This document shows positions 42,077-53,130 of a stretch of DNA of 64,000 bases, piece by piece. The DNA lies in assembly GCF_950295315.1 (NCBI RefSeq), contig NC_080180.1:66131081-66195080 (forward strand), in the 5' to 3' direction. Position 1 is the first letter of the stretch. The number at the start of each line of letters is the position of its first letter. The stretch is from Erinaceus europaeus (Eukaryota > Chordata > Mammalia > Eulipotyphla > Erinaceidae). The notes under the pieces were generated by a model. The model worked only from the letters and a program-made list of their open reading frames with translations. It did not search any database and had not been told where the DNA came from. The position numbers and the translations under genes are program-made.

Positions 42077-42955
42077 CTTAATGGGTACATATTTTAAAAT
42101 TGCACTTTGGTTTGCCAAGAATCTATCTGGAAATTATGATGCTACTGGTAATTAGAGTTTACACAAGTTTAGGATCCTAAAGCTTAGTTGTTACATCTCT
42201 CAAATAACCTTGAGATAATTAGTGTCTTCTTCCAGAGTCTCATTTGTTGTTTTGGTATTTCTGATGACAATTCATTCAAACTGTTTACTCACTCCTGTGA
42301 TTATTTCCTTAACTAGTGTTTGGATGTTGACTTCATTATTTTGTGCTTCAGACCTTCATTATTTTGTGCTTCAGCCTTTGGGGGGATTTTAGCTGGACTC
42401 TTTTCCTGGTTCATGTCTCCAATATTTCTTCTTGTTGGTTTAACCATTTTATATAGTATGTTATGAGGTCCCTCTCTCAATACTTTTCAAATTACTGATC
42501 ACTCTTGCCTGGATTGACTTGTGTCTAAGTAAGGGTATTAAAGGGTCCACAGATGTGGAAGTTGACAGTTGTTTCAATATTATTTCAATCCCTGAGTTGG
42601 AGTTCAGTCACTTAAAAGCCTCTTTTGTTCTTTTTCTTCCCTGTAGTTTATGGGAGCCTGAGGGCTTTTAAACTACAAGTAGGCTTCTCAGCTTAATCAC
42701 TGATCCTGACCAAGAGATAAAGCAGGGTGGGGCAGAGATAATCCAGTGGTTATGCAAAGAGACTCTCACAGCCCCACTGGTAGGCCACCGAGGTATAGAT
42801 CTTTTCCTGAGTTTCCTGGTCAGTTCTCTGTCCCCGGTGTCAACACAGGGCCTCCACCCCATTGCTCCAGATTCTGTGGGCTGTAGCAATAGAGACTCAC
42901 AGTTGCATTTGGTGAGTCTTAGGGGAGTCCTCTCCTCCATTCAGCCCTCTTTTTG
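42077..42955. other. Mostly unclassified sequence, possible antisense L1 5' region, before an assembly gap
   Basis: The T-rich minus-oriented style of 42230-42955 suggests an antisense L1 5' region, but I cannot confirm it. It includes a tandem 23 bp duplication (CTTCATTATTTTGTGCTTCA + 3 nt, at 42331-42353 and 42354-42376) and a type D head fragment at about 42743-42780 (CCAGTGGTTATGCAAAGAGA). Confidence 0.35.
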
Positions 42956-43155
42956 NNNNNNNNNNNNNNNNNNNNNNNNNNNNNNNNNNNNNNNNNNNNN
43001 NNNNNNNNNNNNNNNNNNNNNNNNNNNNNNNNNNNNNNNNNNNNNNNNNNNNNNNNNNNNNNNNNNNNNNNNNNNNNNNNNNNNNNNNNNNNNNNNNNNN
43101 NNNNNNNNNNNNNNNNNNNNNNNNNNNNNNNNNNNNNNNNNNNNNNNNNNNNNNN
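42956..43155. other. Assembly gap (200 N)
   Basis: Exactly 200 undetermined bases. The round size suggests a placeholder gap, so the true length and content are unknown. Frames across it are meaningless. Confidence 0.99.
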
Positions 43156-43320
43156 ATCTGTAGGTGTTTTCTGATAATAAAATGGAACAGAATTTTTATT
43201 TTAATTACATTGATTAATCAGCTAAAATAGGACTTATCTATTTAAGGTTAGTTATGTATTTGTTTCACATGTTTTATACACAGAATTCTTTAATTCCTGC
43301 TTATAAAAATGGTTATGTAG

Positions 43321-43620
43321 GGAGTCGGGTGGTAGCACAGTGAGTTAAGAGCAGGCAGTGCAGAGTGCAAGGACCAACGTAAGGATCCCGGTTCGAGCCC
43401 TTGGCTCCCCGCCTGCAGGGGAGTCACTTCACAGGTGGTGAAGCAGGTCTGCAGGTGTCTATCTTTCTCTCCCCCTCTCTGTCTTCCCTTCCTCTCTCCA
43501 TTTCTCTCTGTCCTATCCAACAAAGATGACATCAATAACAACAACAATAACTACAACAACAACAATAACTACAACAACAATGACAAACAACAACGGCAAC
43601 AAAAGAAAAAATAAATACAT
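43321..43620 (+). mobile_element. SINE-A copy with 16 bp target-site duplication
   Basis: Complete from GGGAGTCGGGTGGTAGCACA to AATAAATACAT. The repeat AAAAATGRTTAWGTAG is at 43305-43320 and 43621-43636 with two mismatches. The tail has an expanded ACAACAACAATAACT array. Confidence 0.93.
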
Positions 43621-43885
43621 AAAAATGATTAAGTAGCACAAACAATGTTTTTTTATATGGTATAACTGGTTTATCATTAACACTGGCGTCAACAGCAGAT
43701 CAAATTTTCTGGCTTATTAGCTTTTTTGTATTTGTCCGTTTCCACAAATATATGAAGACACATTAACATTGGCTGTGGGTAAAAGCAGAATAACAAAGGG
43801 TCACAGTTGTGTTGTCTAATCTGAACGTGCCTTAAGACCAAAGTAATAAGCTAGACCAATATAGTATGTCTTGATTTATATTCTT

Positions 43886-44164
43886 TTAAAAATATTTATT
43901 TATTTATTCCCTTTTGTTACCCTTGTTTTTTTCTTGTTTTTTTTTTTTTTTGTAGTTCTTATTGTTGTCATTGCTGGATAGGACAGAGAGAAATGGAGAG
44001 AGGAGGGGAAGACAGAGAGGGGGAGAGAAAGACAGACACCTGCAGACCTGCTTCACCACTTGTGAAGTGACCCCCCTGCTGGTGGGGAGCTGGGGGCTTG
44101 AACTGGGATCTTTACGCCAGTCCTTGGGCTTTATGCCATCTGCGCTTAAACCACTGTGCTAACG
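43886..44164 (-). mobile_element. SINE-A copy with 15 bp target-site duplication
   Basis: Minus-strand SINE-A with a diverged head (TTAGCACAGTGGTTTAAGCG) and complete body. The repeat TTGATWTATAYTCTT is at 43871-43885 and 44165-44179. Confidence 0.92.
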
Positions 44165-44179
44165 TTGATATATACTCTT

Positions 44180-44875
44180 ACAACCCTACTACTTCTAGCT
44201 ATATCTCAGAAACCATCTCAGCAGATCTTATTCATAATTTGGGTGTAACAGACATTAATAAACAGTTTCAGGCTTATAATAATGCTCTTGAGAATCATTT
44301 ACTTAAAAAGTAAGAAAAAAGAATAATTTAAAAAGTTGTCAAGTTTTGCTCTCAATGGGCAAAGCTAATAAAGAATAAAGTTTCTTCTTCATCAAGATGT
44401 ATAGTACTGGAAGTTAAGTCAATACACGACTTTGTGTTGAAACATAGTTTGGAAATACATTTTTCTTCACATGATGAGATTTCAGTAACTATCATTTCCC
44501 CTCACAACATTTATGTCAAGTTTAAATAATGTCCTTACTTGGATGATTATGCGATTAAAGTCATACCTGCTCACTAGGAAAGAGCTTGTGTGTCAGATGA
44601 CAGCAATCTGCTAAGTTCTACATTCACTCCCCAAGTCACAGGCTTCCTGGCACACGGAGCTTCCTTAATATACTTGCTGAATGAATTAGGAATAAATGAA
44701 CGATACAATATGAAAAACTATCCAAAACTAACTAAATAATTGGTGTATGACAGGAATTGGACGAGAAGAAACTAACAGAAAACATATCAAATAACTCTAT
44801 GAGATGATTATTATTATCACATATAGCTTTTCTCTTAATTTTGATTCATTTTTAAAAATTTTCCTCTAAAGCTTA
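44180..44875. other. Unique sequence, no gene recognised
   Basis: AT-rich unique DNA with only short frames. Confidence 0.4.
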
Positions 44876-45078
44876 TTTATTGGATTTATTTGTATTTATT
44901 TATTGGAGAGAAACAGAGAGGGAAGGAGGTGGTGGAGAAGGAGAGAGATAGAGACACCTGCAAACCTGCTTCGCCAATGTCAAGCTTTGCCCCACCAGGT
45001 AGGGACTGGAGGCTGGAACCTGGGTCCTGGAGCATTGCAACCTGCACTCTCGTGGGGGCACCACTGTTCAGCCCTGCA
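44876..45078 (-). mobile_element. SINE-B copy
   Basis: Minus strand: head with GTGGTGCCCCCACGAGAGTG, B box AGGTTCCAGCCTCC, a diverged central module (GCAGGTTTGCAGG) and CT-rich body, with a tail on the left. Confidence 0.75.
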
Positions 45079-45161
45079 AACACTTTTATGCTCAGTGCAG
45101 TGAAGAATCATAGAGTGAATCATATTATCCTAAGACTGACTGGTATTAAGACATGTTTTGT

Positions 45162-45483
45162 GGGAGTCGGGTGGTAGTGCAGCGGGTTAAGCGCACGTGG
45201 TGCAAAGTGCAAGGACCAGCGTTAAGGATCCCAGTTCGAACCCCGGCTCCCCACCTGCAGGGGAGTCACTTCACAGTTAGTGAAGCAGGTCTGCAGGTGT
45301 CTATCTTTCTCTCCTCTCTCCATTTCTCTGTCCTATCCAACCACAGCAACAACAACAACTACTACAACAATGATAAAAACAGTAAGGGCAACAAAAGGGG
45401 AAAAAATGGCCTCCAGGAGCAGTGGATTCGTGTTATAGGCACCAAGCCTAGCTATAACCTTGGAGGCAAAAAAAAAAAAAAAA
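45162..45483 (+). mobile_element. SINE-A copy, long subfamily
   Basis: GGGAGTCGGGTGGTAGTGCA head, B box AGTTCGAACCCC, central module, shortened body, then GGCCTCCAGGAGCAGTGGAT, AGGCACCAAGCCTAGCTATA, ACCTTGGAGGC and poly(A). Confidence 0.92.
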
Positions 45484-45560
45484 TGTCTTGTTTGACCCTG
45501 ATTTTTCTATTCTCATTGTAGTTTTTCAAGCTTAAATATAGATTAAAATTATAATATTTG

Positions 45561-45838
45561 GGAGCCGGGCAGTAGTGCAGCAGGTTAAGTGCACAGGGCG
45601 CAAAGTGCAAGGAGTGACATAAGGATCTCAGTTCGAGCTCCCAGTTCCCCACCTTCAGGGGAGTCGCTTCACAGGCAGTGAAGCAGTTCTGCAGGTGTCT
45701 GTCTTTCTCTCCCCCTCTGTCTTCCCCTCCTCTCTCCATTTCTCTCTGTCCTATCCGACAATGATGACAACAATAATAACTACAATAATAAAACAACAAA
45801 GGCAACAAAATGGAATAAATAAATACTTAAAAAAAAAA
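45561..45838 (+). mobile_element. SINE-A copy, short subfamily
   Basis: GGAGCCGGGCAGTAGTGCAG head, B box AGTTCGAGCTCCC, central module, CT-rich body, AATAAATAAATACTT and poly(A). It is followed directly by an E/F 3' end. Confidence 0.92.
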
Positions 45839-45970
45839 GAATTGGAAAACTTCCAGTGGAGAGAATGGGATATGGAACTCTGGTGGTGGGAAATGTGTAG
45901 AACATTACCCCTCTTAACCTATGGTCTTGTTGATATTTTCTATTTTTATTTTATACATAAATTAAATTTT
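45839..45970 (+). mobile_element. E/F repeat, 3' end only
   Basis: GGAAAACTTCCAGTGGAGAG, GGAACTCTGGTGGTGGGAAA, ACCCCTCTTAACCTATGGTC and an AT-rich end. Confidence 0.75.
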
Positions 45971-46080
45971 ATAAATATAAATTTTATTTCATTTTTTTCT
46001 GTAGTACTAATCACTAGCAATCCACATTAGGATTCTACCTTACTTCAATGACATTTTTCCTTATTGTAACTATCATTTTT

Positions 46081-46510
46081 AAGAGTCAACTGATGAGTGG
46101 CTGAGTAAGTTGTGGTCTAGATACACATTAGAATGCTACTCAGCTGTTAAAAATGATGAATTCACCTTCTTCACCCCATCTTGGATGGAGTTTGAAGGAA
46201 TCATGTGAAGTGAGATCAGTCAGAAACAGAATGATGAATATGGGATGATCTCACTCATAGATGCTGACAAACAAGATCAGAAGGGAAAACTCTAAGCAGA
46301 ACTTGGACTGGAGTTGGTGTCTTGCCCCAAAGTAAGAGACTTTGGGGTGGGTGGAGGATTCGGATTCTGGAACATGATGGCTGAGGAGGACCTAGTGGGG
46401 GTTGAATTGTTATGTGGCAAACTGAAATGTTATGCATGTACAAACTAGTGTATTTTACTATCAATTGTAAACCATTAATCCTCCAGTAAAGAAATTTAAA
46501 GAAAAAACAG
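46081..46510 (+). mobile_element. L1 3' end (end of ORF2 region plus 3' UTR)
   Basis: GATGAGTGGCTGAGTAAGTT, GAATGCTACTCAGCTGTTAA, CACCCCATCTTGGATGGAGT, GTGAGATCAGTCAGAAACAG, CTCACTCATAGATGCTGACA, GGAGGACCTAGTGGGGGTTG and AACCATTAATCCTCCAGTAA are consecutive pieces of a mammalian L1 3' end. It is the reference by which the other L1 ends in this window were assigned. Confidence 0.92.
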
Positions 46511-47023
46511 GTAAAAAAGTCAACTGTCTCAGAAAACTTCAAAATCCACTTGATAATGCCTAACAAGGAAAGTAATTTGTGAAAAGTTTTCTATTTCTTC
46601 ATCTGTTTGATAAAATTCTAACCATGATATTTGGGAAACAGTCACAAAGCCAGATGGACATCAAAGGAAAGAAGCAATAGCCCTGCGAGGCATCAATTGT
46701 CAGTGGCTTTCAAACTGTGACTGCACTTTCATAATCAAAGTTTATTTCTTCATCTCAGAACATCCAGCATGCGCGTGCCTATGTGATTTATTCACACACA
46801 TATACGTATGATTGGGATGCAATCGTAGAGATACTTACTCCATGACTTTTCATTCATTTGACCTCAGTTATAGAAACAGTCAGCGGGAACTTCTACTTTC
46901 TCTACTGCAAGAAAGGTAACTTCTTCAATTCCTAGTTTTTGTGATATTGCTATGGATAAATTTCATGACGTAACTTGACAAAGCTCTTGATAGGTTACTG
47001 TAAGTTTTCAAAAGGTGCGTTTA
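46511..47023. other. Unique sequence, no gene recognised
   Basis: No repeat or coding signal is recognised. Confidence 0.4.
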
Positions 47024-47155
47024 TTTTTTTCCAGAGACCAGAGCACAGCTCAGCTCTGGCATAAGGTGTTGTTGGGGACTGAACCTGGGAATCCGGGGCC
47101 TTGAGCATGAAAGCCTGACCTGTCACCACTGTGTTACCACTCTGCAACTCTCTTT
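47024..47155 (-). mobile_element. SINE-D copy
   Basis: Minus strand: GTGGTAACACAGTGGTGACA head, a TCATGCTCAAGGCCCC region, B box GGTTCAGTCCCC and CCAGAGCTGAGCTGTGCTCTGG (stem intact). Confidence 0.78.
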
Positions 47156-47810
47156 GAAAAACTTTTTTCCCCCACATAATCTGAGTGCAGTTTTTCTCAT
47201 AAATACAGACATTAGACTATTCCAAACGTCCTAGAAACATACTATAGGCTGAGTGGTGCAAATAGCAAACATTACTCAAAATTCTGGAGCACAGAATCCC
47301 AGGGTTGAATTGATGGGCATTCCAGTTTCTAGTGAGGCCTCTCTTTCTGGTCCTCTGCCGTGCCCTCCCATTGTGTTAGGAACAGGGAGGGAACTCTGAC
47401 ATTTTATTTATTTGTTTATTTTTTTCTATCATCACCGGGACTTCATCACTCAAGCCGATGTTTTCACGTAACAGAGAGTGATAGAGACACACAGGGAGAG
47501 CAGGGAAGCCACACATCACCAAAGTTGCCCGTAGTGAATCGCACCCAGGGGGAGCCAGGTACGGGGCCAGGTGATCTGTGGAGCCAACCTCTTCTTCCGA
47601 GGACACTACTCCTGTCAGACTGAGGCTTCGTCCTAAAGTTAGGGTAACTTCTTTCTTGATGATTCCTTCTCCAAACACAGTCATGGTGGGAAGCTCTGGC
47701 TTCAATCCATGAACTCAGCAGTGGGAGGGGGACAGCAGGGGGCTTCATCTGGCCCAGTCTACACTTGCCTTGTCTGCCCATCAGGTGGACAATGAAAAAA
47801 CATCAAGTGC

Positions 47811-47945
47811 AGGGCCAATGAAATAGCTCACTTGGATAGAGCTCTGGCATGTTTATGACCCAGGTTCAAGACTGGCCCCATCACACTGGTCCTGTGGTCT
47901 TTCTTGGCCTTTATCTCTCTGTACCCACCCCCCCCCCCAATATAT
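47811..47945 (+). repeat. Diverged SINE (type C)
   Basis: GGGCCAATGAAATAGCTCAC, TTGGATAGAGCTCTGGCATG, B-box-like CAGGTTCAAGACTGGCC, then a pyrimidine-rich part ending in a C run. It shares its layout with 430-640 and, in the minus strand, 57380-57520. Confidence 0.65.
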
Positions 47946-48059
47946 CTCAAATGACGTTCTGTTATTTACGTTCCTTTTGGTGTTATTTGTGTCCCATTTG
48001 GGTGTATAAAAATGCAGTCACCTCTCTCAAGGCTTTTACTTCCTCTGCATTTCTATAGC

Positions 48060-48770
48060 ACAAAGTAACTTCTCATCAACCAGTTTGCATGATTTTAAGA
48101 AGTTTCTATCATTTTTTTCTAGATGGTAAAATGTAAGGAAATGTTGTTTGTTGATTTTGTGGAGAATCATTTTTCAGTGTGAAATCAGTAACCCACTCTC
48201 ATTTGGCATGTAACTCAATCATCCCCATGATAATGATCTCGGGAACTATGATCATCAGTGATTTTTTTTTTTTTTTAGATCACTGCCCCATTTATTCTGC
48301 TGGGCCGTGCAGTGTTTTCCCCAATCTATCCAGCTATTAATGGATCAACTGCCATTTCCTCTCTGCTGTGAGGGAAATGACAGGCAAAGAGGAATCAGGG
48401 AGCTCTAGCAAAATTTTTAGTGCAACACGGGATTAAAATAATCGATACAGCTCTTAATACGGTATTTTCACATTAACATCTCGGTTCTTAGATTATCAGC
48501 AATTGTGCCAGATTGCATTCTGGTCCCTTTCTACCACAGTGAATAAATATTATCAGTGGAAATGTTTCAGACTTCAAACAGTGTGTGGCAGGGCTGTTTA
48601 CAATGGCCCACACTGTCTGCTGTGACTCTGCTCAGCTGTTAGACTGGTGTTTACCGTTCAGTCCATATGCACAGGGCTTCTGGAAGCTTGGCTAATGATT
48701 TTTAACCTGACATTGTTTTAAAAACATTTGCAATTATATTTGGTATGTCCTTAGTAAAATAATGATAGCC
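48060..48770. other. Repeat-free block with conserved-element-like composition
   Basis: No SINE, L1 or LTR. Rich in homeodomain and POU-like words: CAGCTATTAATGGATCAACT, GATTAAAATAATCGATACAG, GAATAAATATTATCAGTGG. No open frame. The texture resembles conserved non-coding regulatory DNA, but this is inference from composition only. Confidence 0.3.
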
Positions 48771-48825
48771 TCTCCTCCTTGTAGCATTATAAACAATGAC
48801 AGTTTAGGTCTATACTTGTTATTTT

Positions 48826-49037
48826 TAAATTACATTTATTTATTGATTGGACACAGACAGCTAGAAATTGAGAGAGAAGGAAGTGATAGAGAGGGAAAGA
48901 GACAGAGAGCCACCTACAGCCCTGCTTCACCACTCAAAAAGCTTTCCCCCTGCAGGTGGGAACTGGAGGCTCAAAGCCGGGTCCTTGTGCCCTGCAACAT
49001 GTGTGCTCAACCAGGGGCACCGGCCCTGGACTCCTGA
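48826..49037 (-). mobile_element. SINE-B copy
   Basis: Minus strand: head GGTGCCCCTGGTTGAGCACA, B box near GGCTTTGAGCCTCC, central CCTGCAGGGGGAAAGCTTTT, GTGAAGCAGGGCTGTAGG, CT-rich body and an AATAAATAAATGT tail. Confidence 0.85.
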
Positions 49038-49984
49038 GTCGATACCTTCTACCACATGCAACCACTCATGGTGAACTCTGATAGCAAGACGCAGAGCTGG
49101 AAGGGAAGGGATTTAGAATACTGCTTATTCAAATGTTCTACTACAGTCCCAGATAAACTTTGTAATAGAATAGAAAGGGCTTCAAAGTAGAAATTAGGTG
49201 AACTGAACTCAGATTCCTCCCTCACAATGACTCTGGGCAAAGCAATTAACCTCACTGAACCCCAAGAACCCTGCACGTTATTAACATTCCCTAACTTCAG
49301 GGTTCTCGACATACATAAACACATGTCCACAGCTTCATCACACAAGTCAGGGGCACACCCTTTAGCTAGCCGGGTCCTGGTGGGGTGTGGTTTTCACTGC
49401 TCCCGATTCTCCACCAGAGATCCCCTTCCCTCCTGCCTAAAATCAAAGACAGCTGATCATTTATCACGTCTGGGCTCTACTGCAGGAGACTCCTCAGTTC
49501 CAAGCATCAAGAATTCTGTGTTAATTGGAGATCTTCAACATCATGTTAGCAAGGATAAGCTTTAGGTTAACAAAACAAACAAAAAAAAAAGTGGGAGATG
49601 TCTGTCTGTCTGTGCAAACCCACCAAAGTGCCAATTATCTTGATATCTGAAGATAAACTGAGCCTTAAGTGAAAAAGGATTACGTCCACCTTCAACAGCG
49701 TTCCATCCATGAGGATGACTCAGAAGAGAAGGGACTACTCCTGTCCGCCAGTGTCTTCACTTCTGAGGACTCTACAGCAGGGTGCTTTCCAACAGGACGT
49801 CTCTGGCGCCTTGGCAGCAGCTCAGGGCACATGTGAGGGACCCTGGGCTCAAGTCTCTGCTCCTCACAGCATGGAGGGATGCTCTCTTCTCTCTTCCTGG
49901 ACTCAGTGGTTACACAGGTTTCTGTGCTAAACAGGAGTATATATGGGCCCTAGGTCAGTTCAATGGGATAAGCAGTCAATGGTT
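49038..49984. other. Unique sequence, no gene recognised
   Basis: Frames of about 65-112 codons on both strands lack motifs. No repeat is recognised. Confidence 0.4.
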
Positions 49985-50448
49985 TTGATAGGCTTCCCTC
50001 ATGTTTGGGGACTGCTCTCTGCCCTGATCCACATTTCTAGTCCTGTTCTCAACTCTGACACCATGTCCACAGACATTACCTTCAGCAAACATGCATGGTA
50101 GCTGTCAGGCTCAGGCAAAAATCACTAAAGTCATGGGCCCCTTGGAACATACCAAAAATAGGCTTTCTAGCTTCTTTCCCCACAGAGACCCCTCATTCCA
50201 TCTGCTCTGTCTCTGCCTTTGAGTTCTTGTTTATTAAACGATTTGTTCTACTTTATATCCTACTGCTCTAGCCACCAAATTGCAGATGCTGCTATGACAC
50301 CATCCTGACTTCCCCGGGCAGACGCCCTCACCCATGTGTCCTGGAGCCTCCCCTCCCCAGAGCCCTGCCCCAGTAGGGACAGACAGACACAGGCTGGGGG
50401 TGTGGGTCCACCTGCCAACACCCACGTCCAGCGGAGAAGCCATGACGG
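49985..50448 (+). mobile_element. Older E-family repeat
   Basis: Same order of E blocks but more diverged: GGACTGCTCTCTGCCCTGAT, GACACCATGTCCACAGACAT, AGCCACCAAATTGCAGATGC, CACCCATGTGTCCTGGAGCC, CCACCTGCCAACACCCACGT. It ends without the usual 3' third, so it is 3' truncated or deleted. Confidence 0.75.
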
Positions 50449-50753
50449 AAGGGAAAGATAATGCCTACTCTAAAGAATGACTGTGTATATAAAGTGCCAA
50501 ATTGAAACTAAAACCCCAAGTTCTCCCCACCCTCTTCTCAAACAAAGGCACAAGCTGCAAGAGACAAAGAAGGCTGAAGGTGGGCTGTGCAGAGAGGACA
50601 TTAATCCCACAAAAGGAGGCTGCAGAGAAGACAGACAGGAAGAAGCCATGAACACTGGAGACGTTATGGCAGGTATGGACGATGAATACAATTTCAGGAA
50701 AATGCCCCAAATGAATGAAATCCACTGTGACTGGGCTACGGATTGTAGTGTGG
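50449..50753. other. Unique sequence flanking the second Vingi copy
   Basis: No repeat is recognised. A 124-codon frame runs from here into the LINE and has no motifs. Confidence 0.4.
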
Positions 50754-50764
50754 CCCCTCTTGCT

Positions 50765-51549
50765 TCTTCTTCTTCTAGCGTTTGCCCTTCTTCCGTAGCC
50801 AGTCCACAGCGTCAGGTTGAGCCTGATGTCAAGTTTCGAGACCTCCTTTGAATCTGGAGAGGTGGCAGTCGTTGACTGTGTGGGTCACAGTCTGTCTGGA
50901 GCCGCAGGGGCAGTTCGGGTCGTCTCTGGCTCCCCGGCGATGGAACATAGCGGCGCACCGGCCATGGCCTGTTCGATAGCGATGGAGGAGGGCCCGATCA
51001 TAACGTGCTAGGTCAAAGCCGGGTTGACGCTCGCAGGGGTCTGTGATGAGGTGTTTGTTCTTTACCTCAGCTGACTGCCAGCTCTGTTTCCAAGAGGCTG
51101 GAACAGAGAAGTTCAGTGTAGGCGTAGGGGACCAGATTGGGTGACGAGACGTCAAGCGTTGGACAGGGTGGGTGAAGATCTCCGCGTATATTGGCAGGTC
51201 CGGTCGAGCGTAGACGTGGGAAATGAACTTAGATGATGCCGCATCCCGACGAATATCTGGCGGGGGGATGTTGCTAAGAACTGGCAGCCATGGAACCGGG
51301 GTGGAACGGATGGTTCCAGAAATGATCCTCATGGAGGAATATAATTTGGAATCGACCAAGTGCACATGGGGGCTACGGAACCATACTGGGGCACAGTATT
51401 CTGCAGTGGAATAGCATAATGCCAGAGAGGATGATCGTAGTGTGGAAGCGCTCGCACCCCATGAGGAGCTGGCCAGTCTTGCAATGATGTGATTCCTCGC
51501 GCCCACATTTGCTGCAGTTTTTATGAGATGTTCGTGAAATGACAGGGTA
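50765..51549 (-). mobile_element. Second Vingi LINE copy, strongly 5'-truncated, with exact 11 bp target-site duplication
   Basis: Closely matches 7590-8370. By eye the first 200 bases differ at about 14 positions. It ends at the same 3' microsatellite (TCTTCTTCTTCTAGC at the left edge). The 11 bp repeat CCCCTCTTGCT lies at 50754-50764 and 51550-51560. 5' truncation plus this duplication is the signature of target-primed reverse transcription. The site is in unique DNA rather than a SINE. Confidence 0.95.
50829..51549 (-). pseudogene. C-terminal fragment of Vingi reverse transcriptase
   Basis: The frame is open to a TGA and encodes the last 225-plus residues, from the post-polymerase region (GARNHIIARLASSSWGASAS) to the C-terminal Cys/His motif (CPCGSRQTVTHTVNDC). 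All reverse-transcriptase catalytic motifs are missing. About 20 of 225 residues differ from the 7651-9381 copy, many of them non-conservative (for example W/R, C/S, S/F), as expected for unconstrained decay since insertion. Confidence 0.9.
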
Positions 51550-51560
51550 CCCCTCTTGCT

Positions 51561-51789
51561 GAGACGCTAAAATTAACCTCTTTGAGAGAGAACCCCTGCT
51601 CTGTGACTGATGCAATTAATTAGACACAAGATTTGTTAAGTCTCCCAGTTAGTTCCTCAGAGATGGTGAAGTTGATAAGCTTTTGAATAAAGCAGGTATG
51701 AGAAACTGTTTTATTTTTTTTTTCCTACTAAGGATCATTTGGTTATTGATAGAAGAATTCACTGGCCAGACAAAATCATCAGCTTACTG
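51561..51789. other. Unique sequence
   Basis: Nothing is recognised between the LINE and the following L1 end. Confidence 0.4.
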
Positions 51790-52140
51790 AGCTGTGAAGG
51801 ATGGAGTCACATTCTGCACCTCATCTTGGATAAAGCTTGAAGGAATCCAGTGAAGTGAGATCAGTCAGAAAGAGAAAGATGAAGAGGGATGATCTCACTC
51901 CTGGACAGAAGTTAACAAACAAGAACAGAAGGGGAAACACAAAGCAGAACTTGGACTGGAGCTGGTGTCTTGCACCAAAATAAAGGCCTCTGGGATGGAA
52001 GGGGCCGGCTTTCAGGTCCTGGAACAGGATGGCAGGGGAGGGTTAAGGTGGGGGTTAGAGTGTTTTGTAGAAAACTTAGAAATTGTGCACACGGACCAAC
52101 ACCTGTGTTCACCATCAACCACTAATCCCCCTCATAAAAA
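51790..52140 (+). mobile_element. L1 3' end
   Basis: CATCTTGGATAAAGCTTGAA, GTGAAGTGAGATCAGTCAGA, GATGATCTCACTCCTGGACA, GAACTTGGACTGGAGCTGGT, AACCACTAATCCCCCTCATA match 46130-46490. Confidence 0.88.
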
Positions 52141-52224
52141 TAGTGCCTATTGTTGCTCTGAGCAAAGATCTGCTTGTCCAGGCAGGCCTAGTCCACATGG
52201 TCTGTAGACTACAGATACCCTGTG

Positions 52225-52320
52225 GAGCACACGGCCCCGGACCAGGAGCTTGACCCTGGACCCTTGAGCATGGTACGGAGAGCACTAAGCCAGGTTTGCT
52301 CTTCCCCAGCCCTGAATAAC
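52225..52320 (-). repeat. Partial SINE (B/C-like)
   Basis: Minus strand: an AAACCTGGCTTAGTGCTCTC head region and a CCAGGGTCAAGCTCCTGGTC B-box region, followed by no recognisable body. Confidence 0.55.
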
Positions 52321-52344
52321 AGTTTCTCTTTTATTTTAATGTAT

Positions 52345-53130
52345 TTATTTATAAAATGGAAACACTGACAAGACCACAGAGTAAGAGGGGCATAATTCCC
52401 ACCACCAGAACTCCATATCCCATCCCCTCCCCTGACAGCTTTCCCATTCTCTATCCCTCTGGGAGTGTGGACCCAGGGTCGTTGTGGGATGCAGAAGGTG
52501 GAAGGTCTGGCTTCTGTAATTGCTTCCCCACTGAACATGGGCGTTGACAGGTGGATCCACACTCCCAGCCTGTCTCTCTCTTTCCCTAGTGGGGCAGGGC
52601 TCTGGGGAAGCAGAGCTCCAGGACACATTGGTGGGGTTGTCTGCCCAGGGGAGGCTGGTTGGCATCATGGTAGCATCTGGAACCTGGTGGCTAAACAGAG
52701 AGTTAACATATAAAGCCAAACAAGTTGTTGACTAATCATCGACCTAAAGGCTAGAATATTACAGAAGAAGATTTGGGGTCTCTATTTTGGAAATAGATAG
52801 TAGGTCTATTTTAGGTATATTCCAAAGGCCCATGACTTTATTAGTTTTTGCCTGATCCTGACATCTGATATGCAGTTGGACCCAGGTTATTGTCAGGGTA
52901 GATGATGTCATGGCTGGAAAAAGGACCAGAAAACTGGATCAGGGAAGAGAGTAGCTCCCAATATGGGGAAAGCCTATAAATATTGTTGACTGTAAACCCC
53001 ATTGATTTGATCTGGGGCCCACATTCAGCATGGGAGCTTTTGTAACCTCTACACCTCTGTAGGTCTGAACTTGCATTCTGTGGTCATCAGTGGGAACATT
53101 CTGAGTTGCATTGATTTCAGGACCTCTCTT
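52345..53130 (-). mobile_element. E-family repeat
   Basis: Minus strand, continuous and unnested. From the right: GACCACAGAATGCAAGTTCA, GCCCCAGATCAAATCAATGG, TTGGGAGCTACTCTCTTCCC, CCAGCCATGACATCATCTAC, TTTGGCTTTATATGTTAACT, GTCAACGCCCATGTTCAGTG, GGAGTTCTGGTGGTGGGAAT. This intact copy supports the block order inferred from the interrupted ones. Confidence 0.85.

Noticed and set aside
42837..43174. Frames spanning the N run
   Set aside because: They consist mostly of undetermined bases.
52345..52735. Overlapping frames of 60-139 codons on both strands, resembling those at 32715-33027 and 62843-63133
   Set aside because: Shadows of the E repeat. No copy shows coding constraint, and the frames are shared only because the repeat is shared.
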